Shown here in pieces: positions 1 through 12,004 of a stretch of DNA of 64,000 nt (within the stretch, counting starts at the first letter, position 1; every line of letters starts with the position of its first letter). Origin of the DNA: Acanthococcus lagerstroemiae (lineage: Eukaryota; Arthropoda; Insecta; Hemiptera; Eriococcidae). The stretch spans positions 34,980,955 through 35,044,954 of the forward strand of contig CM063111.1 of the NCBI GenBank assembly GCA_031841125.1. The letters run 5' to 3'. Position numbers and translations under genes: made by a program. Below the pieces are notes generated by a model. That model did no database searches, was not told the origin of the DNA, and saw only the letters and a list, made by a program, of their open reading frames with translations.

Positions 1-205
1 ATACTCGGCACATCTGACAGACACATCTATGATAGAAACTATATGACATAACGTCTACTCATAAGCTCTTTTCAACGTGGGTACACATTTTCGTATCGGG
101 GGTCCGATTTTGAATAATCCTACTTTTTACGCTCTTTCCAACGATACTAACAACTCATTTTGTCAACAAATGTCACTAAGTCCGTTTTGCTAAACAGCGA
201 GAATA
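1..205 (+). repeat. Dispersed repeat R1, copy 1 (cut by window edge)
   Basis: Bases about 30-200 match, in the same orientation, two other places in the window (20798-21010 and 40080-40290). Shared landmarks are AACTATATGACATA, AAGCTCTTTTCAACGT, TACGCTCTTTCCAACGATA and AACTCATTTTGTCAACAAAT. The 3' end reads TTTTGCTAAACAGC, equivalent to the terminal inverted repeat of the copy at 40051-40290. This copy is therefore probably a non-autonomous DNA element whose left end falls at or before the window start. No coding content is credible in it. Confidence 0.75.
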
Positions 206-879
206 GTCTGCAATTCGTCCATCTCTGTAGCGGACGACGTACGTTTCGGTTGGCAATACGTACATTTCATTTTCGATACACTCTGGGCTCGGTTGGTAGT
301 TCATACATCGTATTTTCTCCCACAGTTCGCAATTTGCCGATCTGGTTGGCAATTCACTTGCGCCCCTCCACGCTATTCAGTTTTGGACGGCATCTTACAA
401 GAGGTACTCTCTTTTATCAGCAGTTATCAGACAAATGCCATTACCGATGGCAACGACAACGCTTGCCAGGTCTGGCCAAAGGTTCGAGCAGTGTTACCTC
501 CAATCTTCGTCAAAATATTCCCACCCGTTCAAAATCTAGAGCGCTGTGAAACTTCCTTTTTAACTCACCATGGAATGGAAAAGAAGGGAAAAGGGAGTAC
601 TTTAGAGTCGCATATCAAAAAGAGCACACATCCTCTTTAAAGGGTACATCTGGTAACCATAGTCTCGTATATTTGGTCGACTGCAAGATGTAGGACCTAG
701 TCACATACGTTGGAAATTTCAACCTTCCAGTTCTACCACCGTTCAATTGGTGTCAGCATCCGCATAGCAGCTATAAAAGCTCTACCAGCACTGGCACGGC
801 ATACCCCAGAAATTAGACACAAACCCGAGTGTGCTAAGCTGCCAAAGTTATCTTTATACTTTTTCCACAGACAAACGAA
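206..879. other. No gene recognised
   Basis: Open frames here are short, begin at non-ATG codons or read across the edge of repeat R1, and show no protein family I recognise. The sequence is moderately CpG-containing and leads into the tandem array that follows. Confidence 0.5.
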
Positions 880-1632
880 CGGGTCTCGGGTGACGATCAA
901 AGCTGCCCGCGACGAAGATCGGATGTTGCACGGCAACTGAAAAGATTGGCTTACTCGGGTATATAATGCTCTACTAAAATGGGCGTCTGGCACAAAGATG
1001 AGGAAAATTCTGGGCCGACTGGGCCGACTTGCCCTTCCGAGGCAAAATTCAAATCGACCATCTTTGTTATTTATATTTCTGTTGGTCTTTGCACCAACAC
1101 CATTTGTTCATCTTCGCGTTGACCGATGGCCGCGGCCGCCGGTCTATTGCGGGCGAAGATTGAGGCTGCCCGCGACGAAGATCAACGTTCCACGGTAAAT
1201 GAAAATATGAAAACGGCGGCTTAGCAGACTCAGGTTTGCATCTATTCTGAGTAAACTGGACCTTCCAAGGCGAAATTCAAATCGACTATCTTTCTGCTGT
1301 TGGTCTTGGCACCAACATCCTTAGTTCATCTTTGCCTTGGTCGATGGCCACGGCCGCCGGTTTATTGGTCGCAGGCGACGATTGAGGCTCCCGCAACGAA
1401 AATCGATGTTACACGGCAAATGAAAAGATCGGTTTAGCATGCTTGGATTTATAATGCTCTCCTGAAATGGGCATCTGGCACGAAGATTAGCAAAATTCTG
1501 GGTCGACTTGACCTTCCGAGGCAAAATTCAAATCGACTGTCTCTGTTATTTACTTTCTGTTGGTGTTTGCACTAACACCCTTTGTTCATCTTCGCGTTGG
1601 CCGCCGCTGCCAGTCTATTGACCGCGGCAGTC
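880..1632. repeat. Tandem array, unit about 228-251 bp
   Basis: The same GC-richer block recurs head to tail. The landmark CCTTCCGAGG begins at 1033, 1261 (as CCTTCCAAGG) and 1512, giving spacings of 228 and 251. Each unit then carries AAATTCAAATCGAC, a TGTTGGT(C/G)TTTGCACCAACA-like palindrome, GTTCATCTTCGCGTTG and a GGCCGC-rich patch. The block TATAATGCTCTnCTnAAATGGGC, found at about 961 and 1451, is missing from the middle unit, so the units differ by internal deletion. About three and a half units are visible. It is a minisatellite or short satellite block without coding content. Confidence 0.8.
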
Positions 1633-3618
1633 CAAAAGCTGGTAGATACAGGCAGCGGCTAACGGACGGACGGACGGCCACAGTCGTAACTAACAATTGT
1701 GTACAGAAGCCATAAATGTACCATAGCGGGCACATTCATGAGCGCGCACGCAGAAACGGTGCCAGTGCCGGTGTCCGCGAACGTCGGCGCGCCCGTTGCA
1801 CCATAACCTGCAGCCATGTAGGTCCTCGACGTCGAAAGTTTCGCAGGTGTTAATAAAGCCATTATCGGGCGTTAATATAGACATTACCGATGCACGGTAT
1901 TAGCATTTAACGCTGCTCGGCCAATTTCGGTTTTGAAAGGATTATTTTTCATCTTCTCGATCCTGTTTCTCGCTGTAGCCTCTCTTCCCCTCTACACCCC
2001 GCTCTCTAACTCTTGCTGGCCGCGTCCGAACGAAATTAATTATGATAAATACTCGCGGTTCGTTCGTTCGGAACCCGGTTTCCATTTAAGGCATTATTGT
2101 TTACTCGGACGAGGCCGACATGACCCGTTATTATTCTTAATTTCACTCCAGGATTAATTACTACGTGTTAAAAAGAAAGATTTAAAAATATACATATACG
2201 CGAGTACATGTTGCGTCGGCGCTTATTACTGTTATATATTTCTCGTTTTGAGCATCGACGAGTCCTCTCATCCTCCTCACCCTCGCGCATATATGAGAGT
2301 ACACATGTATGTGTATGTGTTTGCAATTATACCACCGCCGGTGGAGGACGAAAACGTCGTTAAATAAAACTGTTTGTCTCTGTTTAGCCTAGAAGAAAAA
2401 ACAAGGTATTCGACGAATCGTGTTTTGATAAATCGATGTTTGGTAACAAATGGTAGGTTTATTTTTAAGCAACTTTTGTTTCTTCTTTTTCTTTATTTTT
2501 TCGCAATAACCTCGCCGTTTACGATCGCACCCGGGATGCAGATACCCGATGCGTAGGCGTACACAGAGCTATTCGTGGTATTCGAGTTCGTACTTCCGGG
2601 ATACTAATTACGTCCAGCCGGCGCATCGGATGAAGACAAAACCCTCCATACAATGGTCTTAGTGAGCAAATCTACATGGAATTTCCTCGCAATAAATCAT
2701 CCGCACAGTAGCTGATGAGGAGCAGTGGTAACGAGGAGATGAATATCCGTATGGTCGGTGGTTCGAGTTGTAGAGAATCTCGGTCATCAATAGCTGCCAA
2801 ATGCCACAGATGTTGCAGCACCCTTTGTACATAGATGTACTAAGTGACGTGTAAATGTATGTGTGTATGGGGTGGAGGCTAGTTTTGCCACCTGAGGATT
2901 CGATTTGCCCGACTGACAAAAATATTTGAAAAAGTCATCATTTTTGAGATAGTGCCAAAACCAATCTAATTTTAACTTTGCTCCATGTAGCCAACTCTGG
3001 AAACTGAGGGGGATCCTTACTCACACATATCAGAAAACCCGGTAGTGGTACAGAGTTGATGGCGGAGCCAGAAGCAGGTAGCTAGACATCTTTGCCAGAC
3101 GGAAGACACAAGAAAACTCATTAGGTCTTTGATTCTTGCACGCCGATGGGTGCCAAAAAATGGAAAAGTTCATCAAAATCTCAGGTCAATTAGATAAGGG
3201 GGACATGTGCCACCATCCCCTTGCTCTTCTTAAGGATAATAACGTAGACTTTTGACTTTTGTCATTAATTTTATTCCTCTCAGCCTGCAATCTCCCTGTA
3301 TCTCTATTTTCCAGAAGAAGAGTTCTCCAGATCGTTCCAGCGACTGTACGAGCACATTAAAATTTGTATGGAACGAGGAGGGGATTATATTTTTACCACT
3401 CAATAAAAACTTTTTTCCAAAGTCTTTTTTTTTTGTTTCGTGGAAAAATTAGTCCTGGAATTTTTTGAATAGATTGTGTATGTGATGTCACATTTTCTCG
3501 TCTCGCATGCATTTCGTAAAATTTCAGACCACAAAAAATAGCAAGTAGGGAACTCTCTCTGTCAGGTTCTAAACCACATCCTCCATCAAGGGAAATAAAA
3601 ATTGGTAGTAAGAAAAGC
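1633..3618. other. No gene recognised; short tetranucleotide run
   Basis: A short GGAC run lies at about 1661-1677, and a CA/TG-rich stretch at about 2280-2330. The open frames on either strand are below 90 codons and look random. The part from 1870 to 2600 is AT-rich with scattered CpG and does not match other parts of this window, so it may be single-copy DNA. From about 3560 the sequence runs into the 5' side of the retrotransposon; I cannot place its exact 5' end. Confidence 0.4.
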
Positions 3619-4385
3619 ATGGAGAAAATTTTCCACAAAAAGAAAAATACTTATATGAACTTAGAATTGATACATTTCAACCGTCAGGGACTAGCCAGTG
3701 AAGAAAGGCTTCTTGAATTTGAAAACGCCATTGGGGATACAAATTTGGGCATAATTGGACTTGCGGAAATGAAAAGAAATGGCGAGAAAATTATAAAAAG
3801 AAAAAATTGGAAATATTTTCTACTACTGTGGCACCACTACGGGCTATAGAGGTGTAAGATTTTATATTAACAAAAAATTCACGGACCATATAATAGAATT
3901 TAAAGGTATATCAGAACGAATTGCAGTTTTAAAAATCAAAATAAATAAGAAAACAAAATTGTCAATATTTCAAGTCAATGCGCCCACTCTCTCGGCCCCT
4001 AAAGAAGAAACTAAAAAATTTTATCAAAACTTAGAAGACAGCTATATAGCTGAAAAAGAGGAATTTACTATAGTAATGGGGATCTCAATGCCAAAATTGG
4101 CCATGATCAAGAACTGGGAAATTGCGTAGGGCCTGAGGCTGTCGGTCCGATTAATAAAAATGGCTATAAACTAGGTAAATTTGCAATGAAACACAATTTA
4201 AAAGTAGCAAACACATTTTTCAAGGATGGGGTGGAGGGGAGGTGGACATGGAGATCACCAGACGGCAGAACAAAAAACGAAATTGACCATCTCTCGACGA
4301 ATAATTTTAGTATTATATCTGACGTCTCAGCGGTACCAGTGTTCCACTTCTCCTCAGACCACCGCTCGGTACAAAATCGCATCAA
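3619..4385 (+). pseudogene. EEP endonuclease domain of the non-LTR element (frameshifted)
   Basis: The protein starts in one frame (3619-3849; LELIHFNRQGL then IIGLAEMKRNGEKI, equivalent to the family's ATWNVRSL...IIGLSEVRR). It shifts frame near 3828, where the track continues as GYRGVRFYINKKF and ISERIAVLKIKIN, then VNAPT. It shifts again at about 4080 inside the GDLNAKIG motif, then runs from 4186 through NGYKLGKFAMKHNL, a TFF...TW.SPDG..NEIDHL block and the terminal SSDHRSV motif (catalytic D and H). In the family this domain nicks target DNA to prime reverse transcription. At least two frameshifts show that this copy cannot make the enzyme. Confidence 0.88.
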
Positions 4386-4449
4386 AATTCCTCAAGATCT
4401 CCCCCTCCCCACAAGTCAGAAAATGTATCAAATACTGCTGACAAAGGAG

Positions 4450-5274
4450 GTCTGTGGATACCAGTACACAGAAGGGAAGAAGCCAATCTGAGATTAGAGC
4501 ATAAACTGAAAAAATTCAACTGGGATGAAACAAGCCCAGATAATGTACAAGAAAAATATAACTTTTTGACAAAAGCCATTCACTCCACTCTCATTGAGTT
4601 AGGGGTTCATAAAAAATCCATTAAAACTGATGATAAGTTGAGTCTAAGCACCAAAAAGTTGATCCAGAGAAGAACAGAAATACGAAATAAAGTAACACTG
4701 TCCGCCAGGGAGCAAATCGAACTGATTGAACTTAAAAAAGTAATTTTAAAAAAATATTCGGAAAGACTTAATTAATTTTGAAAATGAAACGGCGAAAGAA
4801 ATAATTGAAAGTACTTGGTCCACTAGAAAAATCAAAATCGCCCTATCTAGAGGCACGAGCATTTTACCAAAAATCAGAAACAAGGACGGTAAAGAGATAG
4901 GTGATAGAGAAAAAATTGTAAGGGTAGCCACAGACTTTTATCGTGATAGATATAATGACATAAGACCAAATGTTGGCAACTTAGATAGTTGGAAAGAGCT
5001 CTTGACCAACAAGGGCAACATCCGCCCAATTAGTAAAACAGAAAGTAGAAAAAATACATAGCAGTCTCAAGCCTGGCAGAGCCCCAGGGCCAGATGGAAT
5101 AGAAAATGACACACTAAAAACGTTTAACAAGACTCTAGCCGGTCCCATGGTAAGCATATTCAACTGTGTCCTTTCCTCGGGTCTTCCTCCTGAACAGTGG
5201 TATCATTTGCAAATCAAAAAAGGAGATCGAGCTGAAATTAATAACTATAGACCAATAAGCCTGCCATCTAATGT
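4450..5274 (+). pseudogene. Linker and RT N-terminal part, many breaks
   Basis: After the endonuclease, another frame carries a lysine-rich linker (LEHKLKKFNWDET, then FLTKAIHSTLIELGV; open 4566-4775). Beyond 4770 the frame breaks repeatedly. Reverse transcriptase motifs become recognisable again at 5050-5260: KPGRAPGPDGIENDTLK and INNYRPISLPS, the conserved blocks before the catalytic core. The order matches an intact element of this family, so the break is decay rather than rearrangement. Confidence 0.8.
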
Positions 5275-6540
5275 TTGCAAAGTATTTATGAAAATAATGA
5301 AAATAGAATTTACACGATTTTAGATAAACAGCAAGCAGACGAGCAGGCGGGATTTAGGAGAAATTTCAGCACGATCGATCAAATACAAACGCTCAGTCAA
5401 CTTTTGGAAAAAACGAGAGAATTTCAACTGAATCTGGCCATAATGTTTGTTGATTTTAACGAAGCTTTTGGCTCACTATTTCATGATAAAATCTGGGAAA
5501 CCTTAGCAGTACAGGGAGTACCAGAAAGTGTAATCAAAATGCTAAACAACCTATATGCTAATTCTTTTGCTCAAATCAAATTAGACAAAGAAGGAGAACC
5601 TTTCCAAGTGAAGAGAGGCGTTAAACAGGGTGATCCACTTTCACCAAATATTTTCAATGCTGTCCCAGAGCAAGTTTTTCGTAAGATCAACTGAAAAAAT
5701 AAGGGGATTAAAATCAAAATGAGAGGGCAAAATTTATTCAACTTCAAATACTTGAATAATCTCAGGTTTGCGGATGATATCGCCGTCATTGCTAAAAGTG
5801 GTAAGGAACTGATAGCGATGGCAGAAGACTTGAGGAGGGAGAGTGAAAAAATGGGTCTAACTATAAATCAATCCAAAACTAAAATTACGACAAATATAAA
5901 AAACTTGGAAGAAATCAAAATTGATGACAAAATTATCGAAATAGTGCCAGAATATAAGTACTTAGGACAAACCCTCTCTTTCGACAATAAAACGGAAAAA
6001 GAACTAAAAATTCGAAGGGCAAATGCCTGGAAAGCATTTTGGTTACAACAAAAAATGTTGAAAAGCAATATGGAATTAAACACTAAGGTCAGAGTCATTG
6101 AAAGTACGGTTCCTCCAGTCTTGACATATGGAGCTCAGACATGGGCTACAACCAAAAAGCAAATGCAAAAGATTCAGGTTACCCAAAACACTATGTTGAG
6201 GAGTATTCTAAAAATTAAACAAAAAGACCACGTTCGGATTCAAAGTACAAAAGAAAAAACAAAAATGAAAAGTGTTGGCGTAGTTGTGAAAAAACTCAAA
6301 CTCAAATATGCAGGACACATTATGCGGGAATCCGGGTCAAAATGGAGCAAAATTCTGACTACCTGGGTTCCACATGAGGGTAAAAGGGGAAAGGGGAAGC
6401 CAGTCACGAGATGGGGTGATGAAATAAAGGAAAATTTTGGTCCATCCTGGCCCACCATAGCGGGGGACAGGGAAAGGTGGAAGAACCTGACAGAGGCTTA
6501 TGCCCAAAAATGGGCGATCGAAGGTGATGGCGTCGACTGA
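5275..6540 (+). pseudogene. Reverse transcriptase core and C-terminus, one in-frame stop
   Basis: Two adjacent open segments in the same frame (5275-5694 and 5719-6540) are split by a TGA at 5692-5694, where a related copy in this window (near 13.8 kb, minus) has Trp. Visible motifs in order: AGFRRNFSTIDQI, motif A as MFVDFNEAFGS (Asp kept; family usual is KAFDS), RGVKQGDPLSPNIFN (motif B), FADDI (motif C, both Asp kept), EYKYLGQTLS, YGAQTW, KLKYAGHIMR and finally RWGDEIKENFGP with RERWKNLTEAYAQKW. The TGA ends the product before motif C, so the copy is inactive. The last 273 codons are uninterrupted, suggesting moderately recent insertion. Confidence 0.92.
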
Positions 6541-6592
6541 GGTACCGCCCACTTACCATGGGTCAAAGCATGTAAAATTAAAAAAAAAAAAA

Positions 6593-8574
6593 GCAGCATT
6601 CCGTTTCCCTCGCTTTGATTCTCATTCTTCAGCCGTCTAGCCCGTTTCCCAATGGAGTTGTCCGTGGTGTGTTGATCTTTCGCGGCTTCAACTCTCGCAG
6701 GTCGGAAACCGCGAGCGACGCATCCCGCCTAGCGCGTCGCCGCCCCGCGGTTCTGCGTAAATTAACCCCAAACCCACGGCGGCGGCAAAAAACTAGAACG
6801 AGCCGCATATCTTCGCGCCAATATTACACGCAGGTCCTCTCTGAACGTAATTACTCTCGTGTATCTGGGAAGGTAATTTACGCGTAGATTGTAAGACGAG
6901 TGAGTGCATTTTAAAGTGGATGTAGGTACCGTTTTTACCGTAAGCCGTAAGGTAAAAAACGATAAATCACCGGCGACTACCAGCCGGTACGTATTACGAC
7001 TGTTTTAGCGCGCTGGCGCACATTTAAAATATTCAATGCGTTTTATCTTTTCGAATACGTATACCTAATATCTTTTTTCTGTGCGCACGTTAATGACGAA
7101 TACTTCGGGCTCGCAAATTACCTTATAAATCTTCGGCTCCGGCTCCTCGAAATGATCGTAAACACGTGAAATACGACGAAAAAATGAATAATTTCGGCAC
7201 GGCAGAACCGAGTACGCGAATCGGTTGCCATTTCGCATCGACTCTTCTCAGATTGACAGCGAGAATAGCATTTCCACGACTTGTGCAAAGGCGGCACATA
7301 AGTGGATGCAACATTCACAACGGATTCGCTAGTAATACTGGAAGAACTGGAAATAACTCATATAGCTCTCTGGTACCCACCGTAAGGATGGGTATAATAT
7401 GTAATGTGTGATTTGTGACTGAGTAGTGGAAAGGAAGTACTATAGGGTCTCATGCACATTTGACCTAAGTAACATTTTCACGGAAATTGAGTTAAGTGTA
7501 TAGAACTGTTGCTGAAGCTATAAGCTATCTGCTTGCACAATGAAAATGAATCGGTTGTTTTTGCGTCCGCTGGAGAATAGATGATGTTTGAACTTGAACG
7601 CCAAACATACGTTTGCTTTCACGCTCAATTGTCCAAAGTGAAACGACTATTTACCCTATTGTACTTCTGCCGCACTTACGAAAGCAACATTGGAGCTCAA
7701 CTGAATGGAGAGCTGTACATGAAGCCTACAAAAGTCTTCTTCCAATAAGCGAACTAAAAAATTGATTTGCCGTGCGGGGTGACTTGTAATCATGGAGTGA
7801 CTTGGCACACGTTTTTCATACTTCTGCGAATGCATTTCAATTTTTGTGACGAAAAGTCAACAAACATTTTAGGGCGAAATTTAGAAACTAAGACCCAGAA
7901 ATCTCATTTCACAGTTCGTTCAATTTTCCGAAGTCGAATCCGTTTCGATTTTTTCAAAGGTAAATTTTGATGCCGAAATCGAGATTAAATCAAGCTTTTA
8001 CACAATAATATTCTAAATCAGCGACCAAGAACACCTATTTCGATAGCTTGTTCGATACGTTTCCAATAATTGAAATTCCAAGGTTGATTGAACATTCCGC
8101 AGTTTCCCTTTTGGGGGAGAATTTTCGTCATCTAAAAAGAAACTTGATTTTGTCACTAGAAGAACTTCTTTTGTCGCACGTCCATCAATTTTCGTGCCAC
8201 ATGAACAAAGCACCATACTTACAGGCTATACATTATTTGCAAACACTTTGAATTTTAAAATTGAAATAAAATTTTTTCAGGAACTTTTCAGCAATATCAC
8301 ATTTTGTATTTTTCTCAAACTCAGGTTTGTAATTTAAATGTCTCGTTTTCAGTCTGAAAAAGAGATTTAGGTGCATATTGGTAGGGAACCTTGCTTCATA
8401 AAGAGCTTGGTAGGGATCTCAGGGGGTTACTTAAGAAATTGAACTATAATAAAATATTTTCCTGATGTAATAGTAAATTTTACGTAATTGATTGAACCTG
8501 ATCACTTTACATTAAATTTCTTCATCAAGTTACAAATAATGTAATTCTTGATGTTAAACGGATTCAATACCCAA
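6593..8574. other. No gene recognised; possible single-copy DNA
   Basis: The 6.6-7.4 kb part is richer in CpG than its surroundings and shows no similarity to the repeats elsewhere in the window. Small open frames on both strands (60-90 codons) have no recognisable domain. From 7.4 to 8.5 kb the sequence is AT-rich. I see no splice-bounded exon here. Confidence 0.4.
6930..6961. repeat. Short hairpin
   Basis: CGTTTTTACC is followed after an 11-base spacer by GGTAAAAAACG, giving a stem of ten base pairs with one bulged A. The spacer GTAAGCCGTAA itself contains a repeat of CGTAA. There is no poly-T run, so it does not resemble a polymerase III terminator. Confidence 0.5.
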
Positions 8575-8825
8575 CCCTGTCGAGAGAGGAGGGGAGAAAG
8601 GGGGAAATACCCCGGGCCTGGACTTTCACGGGGGCCCAATATTTTTAAAAGGCCTGAATTTCAATCATACTGTACATCAAATCAGGAATCACTCCTTACA
8701 CCATGAAAAAAACCGCTTATCCTGTAACTTATAATTTTTTCCTATCTAACAAAAGAACAAACTGAACTGGAAGGAGAGGGGGCCGAGGAAATTCCTCCAA
8801 GCCCTCTTTTTCTCTCTACGGGGCT
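8575..8825 (+). repeat. Dispersed repeat R4, copy 1
   Basis: About 250 bp aligned along the whole length with 14912-15173 in the same orientation. Shared blocks include AGGGGGAAATACCCC, AAAAGGCCTGAATT, ATACTGTACATCAAATCAG, CACTCCTTACACCATGAAA and CCCTCTTTTTCTCTCTAC. Left ends start with CCTGTCnAGAG and right ends finish with TCTCTCTACnGGGCT, which are weakly complementary to each other, so this may be a non-autonomous DNA element. This copy lacks a short block present in copy 2. Confidence 0.8.
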
Positions 8826-10590
8826 ATCTATACCTGATTAAATTTTCAGCTGCAGGAAATTGAACTATCATTGAGATGTCTACATTTTTTGTGCCCATCT
8901 TCAATTACCTGAGATTGAACAGTCATTTATTCGCCAATAGTTGTCTTCCCTACCAGCTATAGCTACTATAAATGAAATAGCCACTTAGCTGCCATAGCCG
9001 AGCTTACTTATATAATCGAAGAAATTATGTTATCATTGAGAATTTTCAGCAACAGTCGGATGTCAACATGTTTGTAAAAAATTATGGGAAATCTCCAAAC
9101 ATTAAGAATACGGGTTCAATTAGCTAATTTTAACCTATTATCATTCAAGGTGGCTCGACGTAAGTTCCTTTTGGCCGTCCAATTTCACAAAAACAAAAAA
9201 CAAAAAATCTCGTAGATGATTTATCTATCGAGTCTCGTAATTATTTCGTGAACGCGTGAATTTCATTCGTGTAATTAGCTGTTTACCTTCTGAAAAAAAA
9301 AGATGGATTACGTCCCTCGATCTGACACGAAATGTGTCAAATACGTTTCGAGGCTCTTCTACACGCATACGGATGTATACATGATATCCGGAATAACGTT
9401 AAACATGGCGGGTATAAAACCGAAATATCAACCAATCATCGTACGAAGAACTACAAAATATCGTATTACCACCTACGTAAAAGAGATAATCAGGCGGACA
9501 AATGAGAATCCATAAAAGTCATAAATTGATACATCACTCGAGAGTTCCGCCCTTCCCCCTCCACGGATTTCCGCCTCACGCATCAAACTGATACGGCTGC
9601 GGATCAAGGAGAAAATAAGCAACTTCTCACGAAAGTTTTCTCAACATTAAAATGCACAGTTTTTTAAAACTGATACTCCAAAATTTCTTAAACGGCAGTG
9701 TCCCGTATAAAATTTCCGAAAATTACAGAATACTCGCTCAAGTTCAGCTGTTTACAAAAAAACGAAGGGTTATGGCTACCTCTGGTAAAATGATCACAGA
9801 TACACTCTGGAAAGAGAAAATTGTCAAAAATGAACAAAACTAGAATCAAAATCGAAAAATACAATCATCATTGCTCTAAAAGGAATAAATTAAATCTGAA
9901 GAAGACTATTAGCTCAAGGCTGTAACCACGATGGATGTAGGGGGAAGGTGGTACCACCTACGAGGGAAAAACGGTCCCCTAACAGAACAGCAGAAAGGAA
10001 ATTCATTGTTCCCTTCCCGTCTTCTTTTCCACGACCACATAAATTTTGTTCCTATTCCAAAAACAAGAGACTGCGTTTACGACTGCGGACTCACTAGCTA
10101 ACGAGCTCTATGGAATTGAGAGCTATTCTCAGAGCCGTAGCCACGGGGAAGCATGGGAGGGCGGCTCGCCCCCTCCGATATTATCAAATTTTAAAGAGTT
10201 GGAAAATTTAGCGTTACAGTTGGCAAAATTAATTTTTGATTGATGAGCTGAAATTTCAATTTTTAGTTGGAAACCACTCACCCCAAATCAGTAATTTGAA
10301 TGTATACAAGAAGGCGCAAATGGTAAAATTGAAACGGTAGTAAACTTTTATTTTCTTACAATTTTTATTTATTTTTTGCTTGACTAGAGTTAAGATCAAG
10401 TTTGGGATGACGAGTTGAACACATTCATGTTATTTTTGATCACATACGAGGAAAGAGTCAACATCGTTGGGTTTTTCAACCATTTAAACGGAGAAAGTGA
10501 CTAAAATTTTTTTCTTGAGATCGGGGATTCATCTACCTCTCTTATTTACGCCGCTGGCGCTCCAAAAGTATCAGATTCGTCTTCAGAGAA
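8826..10590. other. No gene recognised
   Basis: AT-rich sequence. Small open frames at 9303-9515 and 9652-9843 have ordinary composition and no family motif. A fragment CCGTAGCCACGGGGAAGC near 10134 resembles the GCGTAGCCAG end seen on the hAT-like elements of this window, but no partner end was found. Confidence 0.4.
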
Positions 10591-10594
10591 GTCA

Positions 10595-11260
10595 GGTAAG
10601 TCCTTACAAATCTTAAAGACAGCAGCATTGATAAAGGCGTCTTAACGGGTTTCAAAAGTATCTGAATGAGTATGAAGAAATCCTAAAGGGTCTGAATAAG
10701 TCATAATAGAGTCTCAATGAGTCTAACCAGAGTCTTAACAAGTCTTAACGTAGTTCTAGTCGATTTGAACACAGCTTGAATAGATCTAAAGAAGTCGTAC
10801 CAGAAAGAGCTTGAATGAATTTAGAAACGTACGGATTATTTGAAAAGGGTTTGAATTAGTCTCAGCTTAATCTTAATAACTTTGTCATAGTGGGTCTTGC
10901 GATGGTCTAGATGAATTTAAATGCACTCTGACTGAGTCTGATTGATAATTTAAGAGTTGGAATGCGTCTTAACTAAATCTAAGCGAATCGTGAATGAATT
11001 AGAGTGAGTCTTATCTAACAGTATCTAACAGAGGGTAATGAGTTACAAGAGAGTCCGATTAGGCGATGAGTTCTAAGAATCCTTAAAAGAATCTGAAGGG
11101 TTTTTTGACAATGCTTAAGGAAGGTTGAATGAGCTTTAATCTGTCATGAAATCATCAAACTGAACCTCAACATGATCTGAATAAGTTTTAACAGCAATCA
11201 GCTGATCTAATGACAAAGGTGTATATTGCATGATTGGAAATTAATTATAATATGTCCTTC
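10595..11260 (+). repeat. Degenerate 10/11-bp phased array (GTCTTAACA sense)
   Basis: A word close to GTCTTAACA recurs every 10 or 11 bases. Between 10679 and 10745 the phrase can be cut by eye into units of 10, 11, 10, 11, 10 and 11: GTCTGAATAA, GTCATAATAGA, GTCTCAATGA, GTCTAACCAGA, GTCTTAACAA, GTCTTAACGTA. The pattern weakens towards both ends but stays visible for about 650 bp. No frame is open across it. The same word in the opposite orientation fills 12005-12640. Confidence 0.7.
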
Positions 11261-12004
11261 ATAACCCCTGAATGGAATCGAATTTAAAGAATGGTCTAGG
11301 ATCTCTTTCTGTTCAGAAGACTTTCTAAAATATATTCAACGTCTATTCAGACTATCTGAGACGTTCCGTTTTTTTTTTTTTGTTTTTTTTTGTTTGTTTT
11401 TTTGAACATAAGTAGGGGCAGATACAGGAAAGAATACTGGAAGGAGCAATTTACAACCTGTAAAAATTTAGTAGAGTGACCCCTGTAGCGTATTTGGATC
11501 ACTTCCTTGACCAGTAGATATACGCCAGTTACATTTAAAACGTCCTGGATGATGCTAGGTTTTATTTTTAAAGTATGCTATCTACTCATTGTATTCTCAA
11601 TAATTAAACCTGTAGCGTCGATTTTTGTTTTTCAAGAGGAAAAAAATGAAATAGATATTGTTTTTGAAAAAACCGAGCAGACATGCAAAACATCTCGTAT
11701 AAATCTTATTGTTTCTGAAACTTATCAAAATTCCTATTTATCAAACTGATGATTAGTTTTTCAATAGTTTTATTTTTTTTTCTTGTTGAGGAGGGGAGGG
11801 GGATATCAATAATACCTCGTACCTTACTCTGCCGTTCCGATATCACTGGATTGACCTTCATCATAATATCATCCAATTTTTTCCTCATGAAAGGAGGTGG
11901 AGTCCTCAAGCTAAGACTTTTCAATCTTTAATTTTAATTCTCAAGCACGAATTTTTAAACTCTCATAAACAGGTTCGTTTAACGTAGCTAAAAATTGTTT
12001 AAAA
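11261..12004. other. Spacer between two opposed phased arrays; T-rich tract
   Basis: Contains an almost pure T tract (about 11370-11402, broken by single G) and AT-rich sequence. An open frame at 11507-11749 (80 codons) is AT-driven and unconvincing. The region lies between arrays of the same motif in opposite orientation, so it is the centre of a large, very imperfect inverted arrangement. Confidence 0.4.

Larger units (their letters stand above)
3619..6592 (+). mobile_element. Non-LTR retrotransposon, nearly full-length, degenerate
   Basis: Reading across frames gives an N-terminal endonuclease/exonuclease/phosphatase (EEP) domain followed by a reverse transcriptase and the conserved C-terminal tail WKNLTEAYAQKW, as in RTE-like elements often annotated 'endonuclease-reverse transcriptase' or 'craniofacial development protein 2-like' in insect genomes. 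The 3' UTR is only about 40 bp and ends in a run of about 13 A at 6578-6590. Frameshifts at about 3830, 4080, 4430, 4770-5040 and 5270, plus a stop at 5692, make the copy dead. No target-site duplication was found by eye. It is the most complete member of a family represented by several other fragments here. Confidence 0.9.

Noticed and set aside
160..640. Overlapping frames of 129 and 115 codons near the window start
   Set aside because: Non-ATG start for the first, overlap with repeat R1, mutually exclusive frames and no domain.
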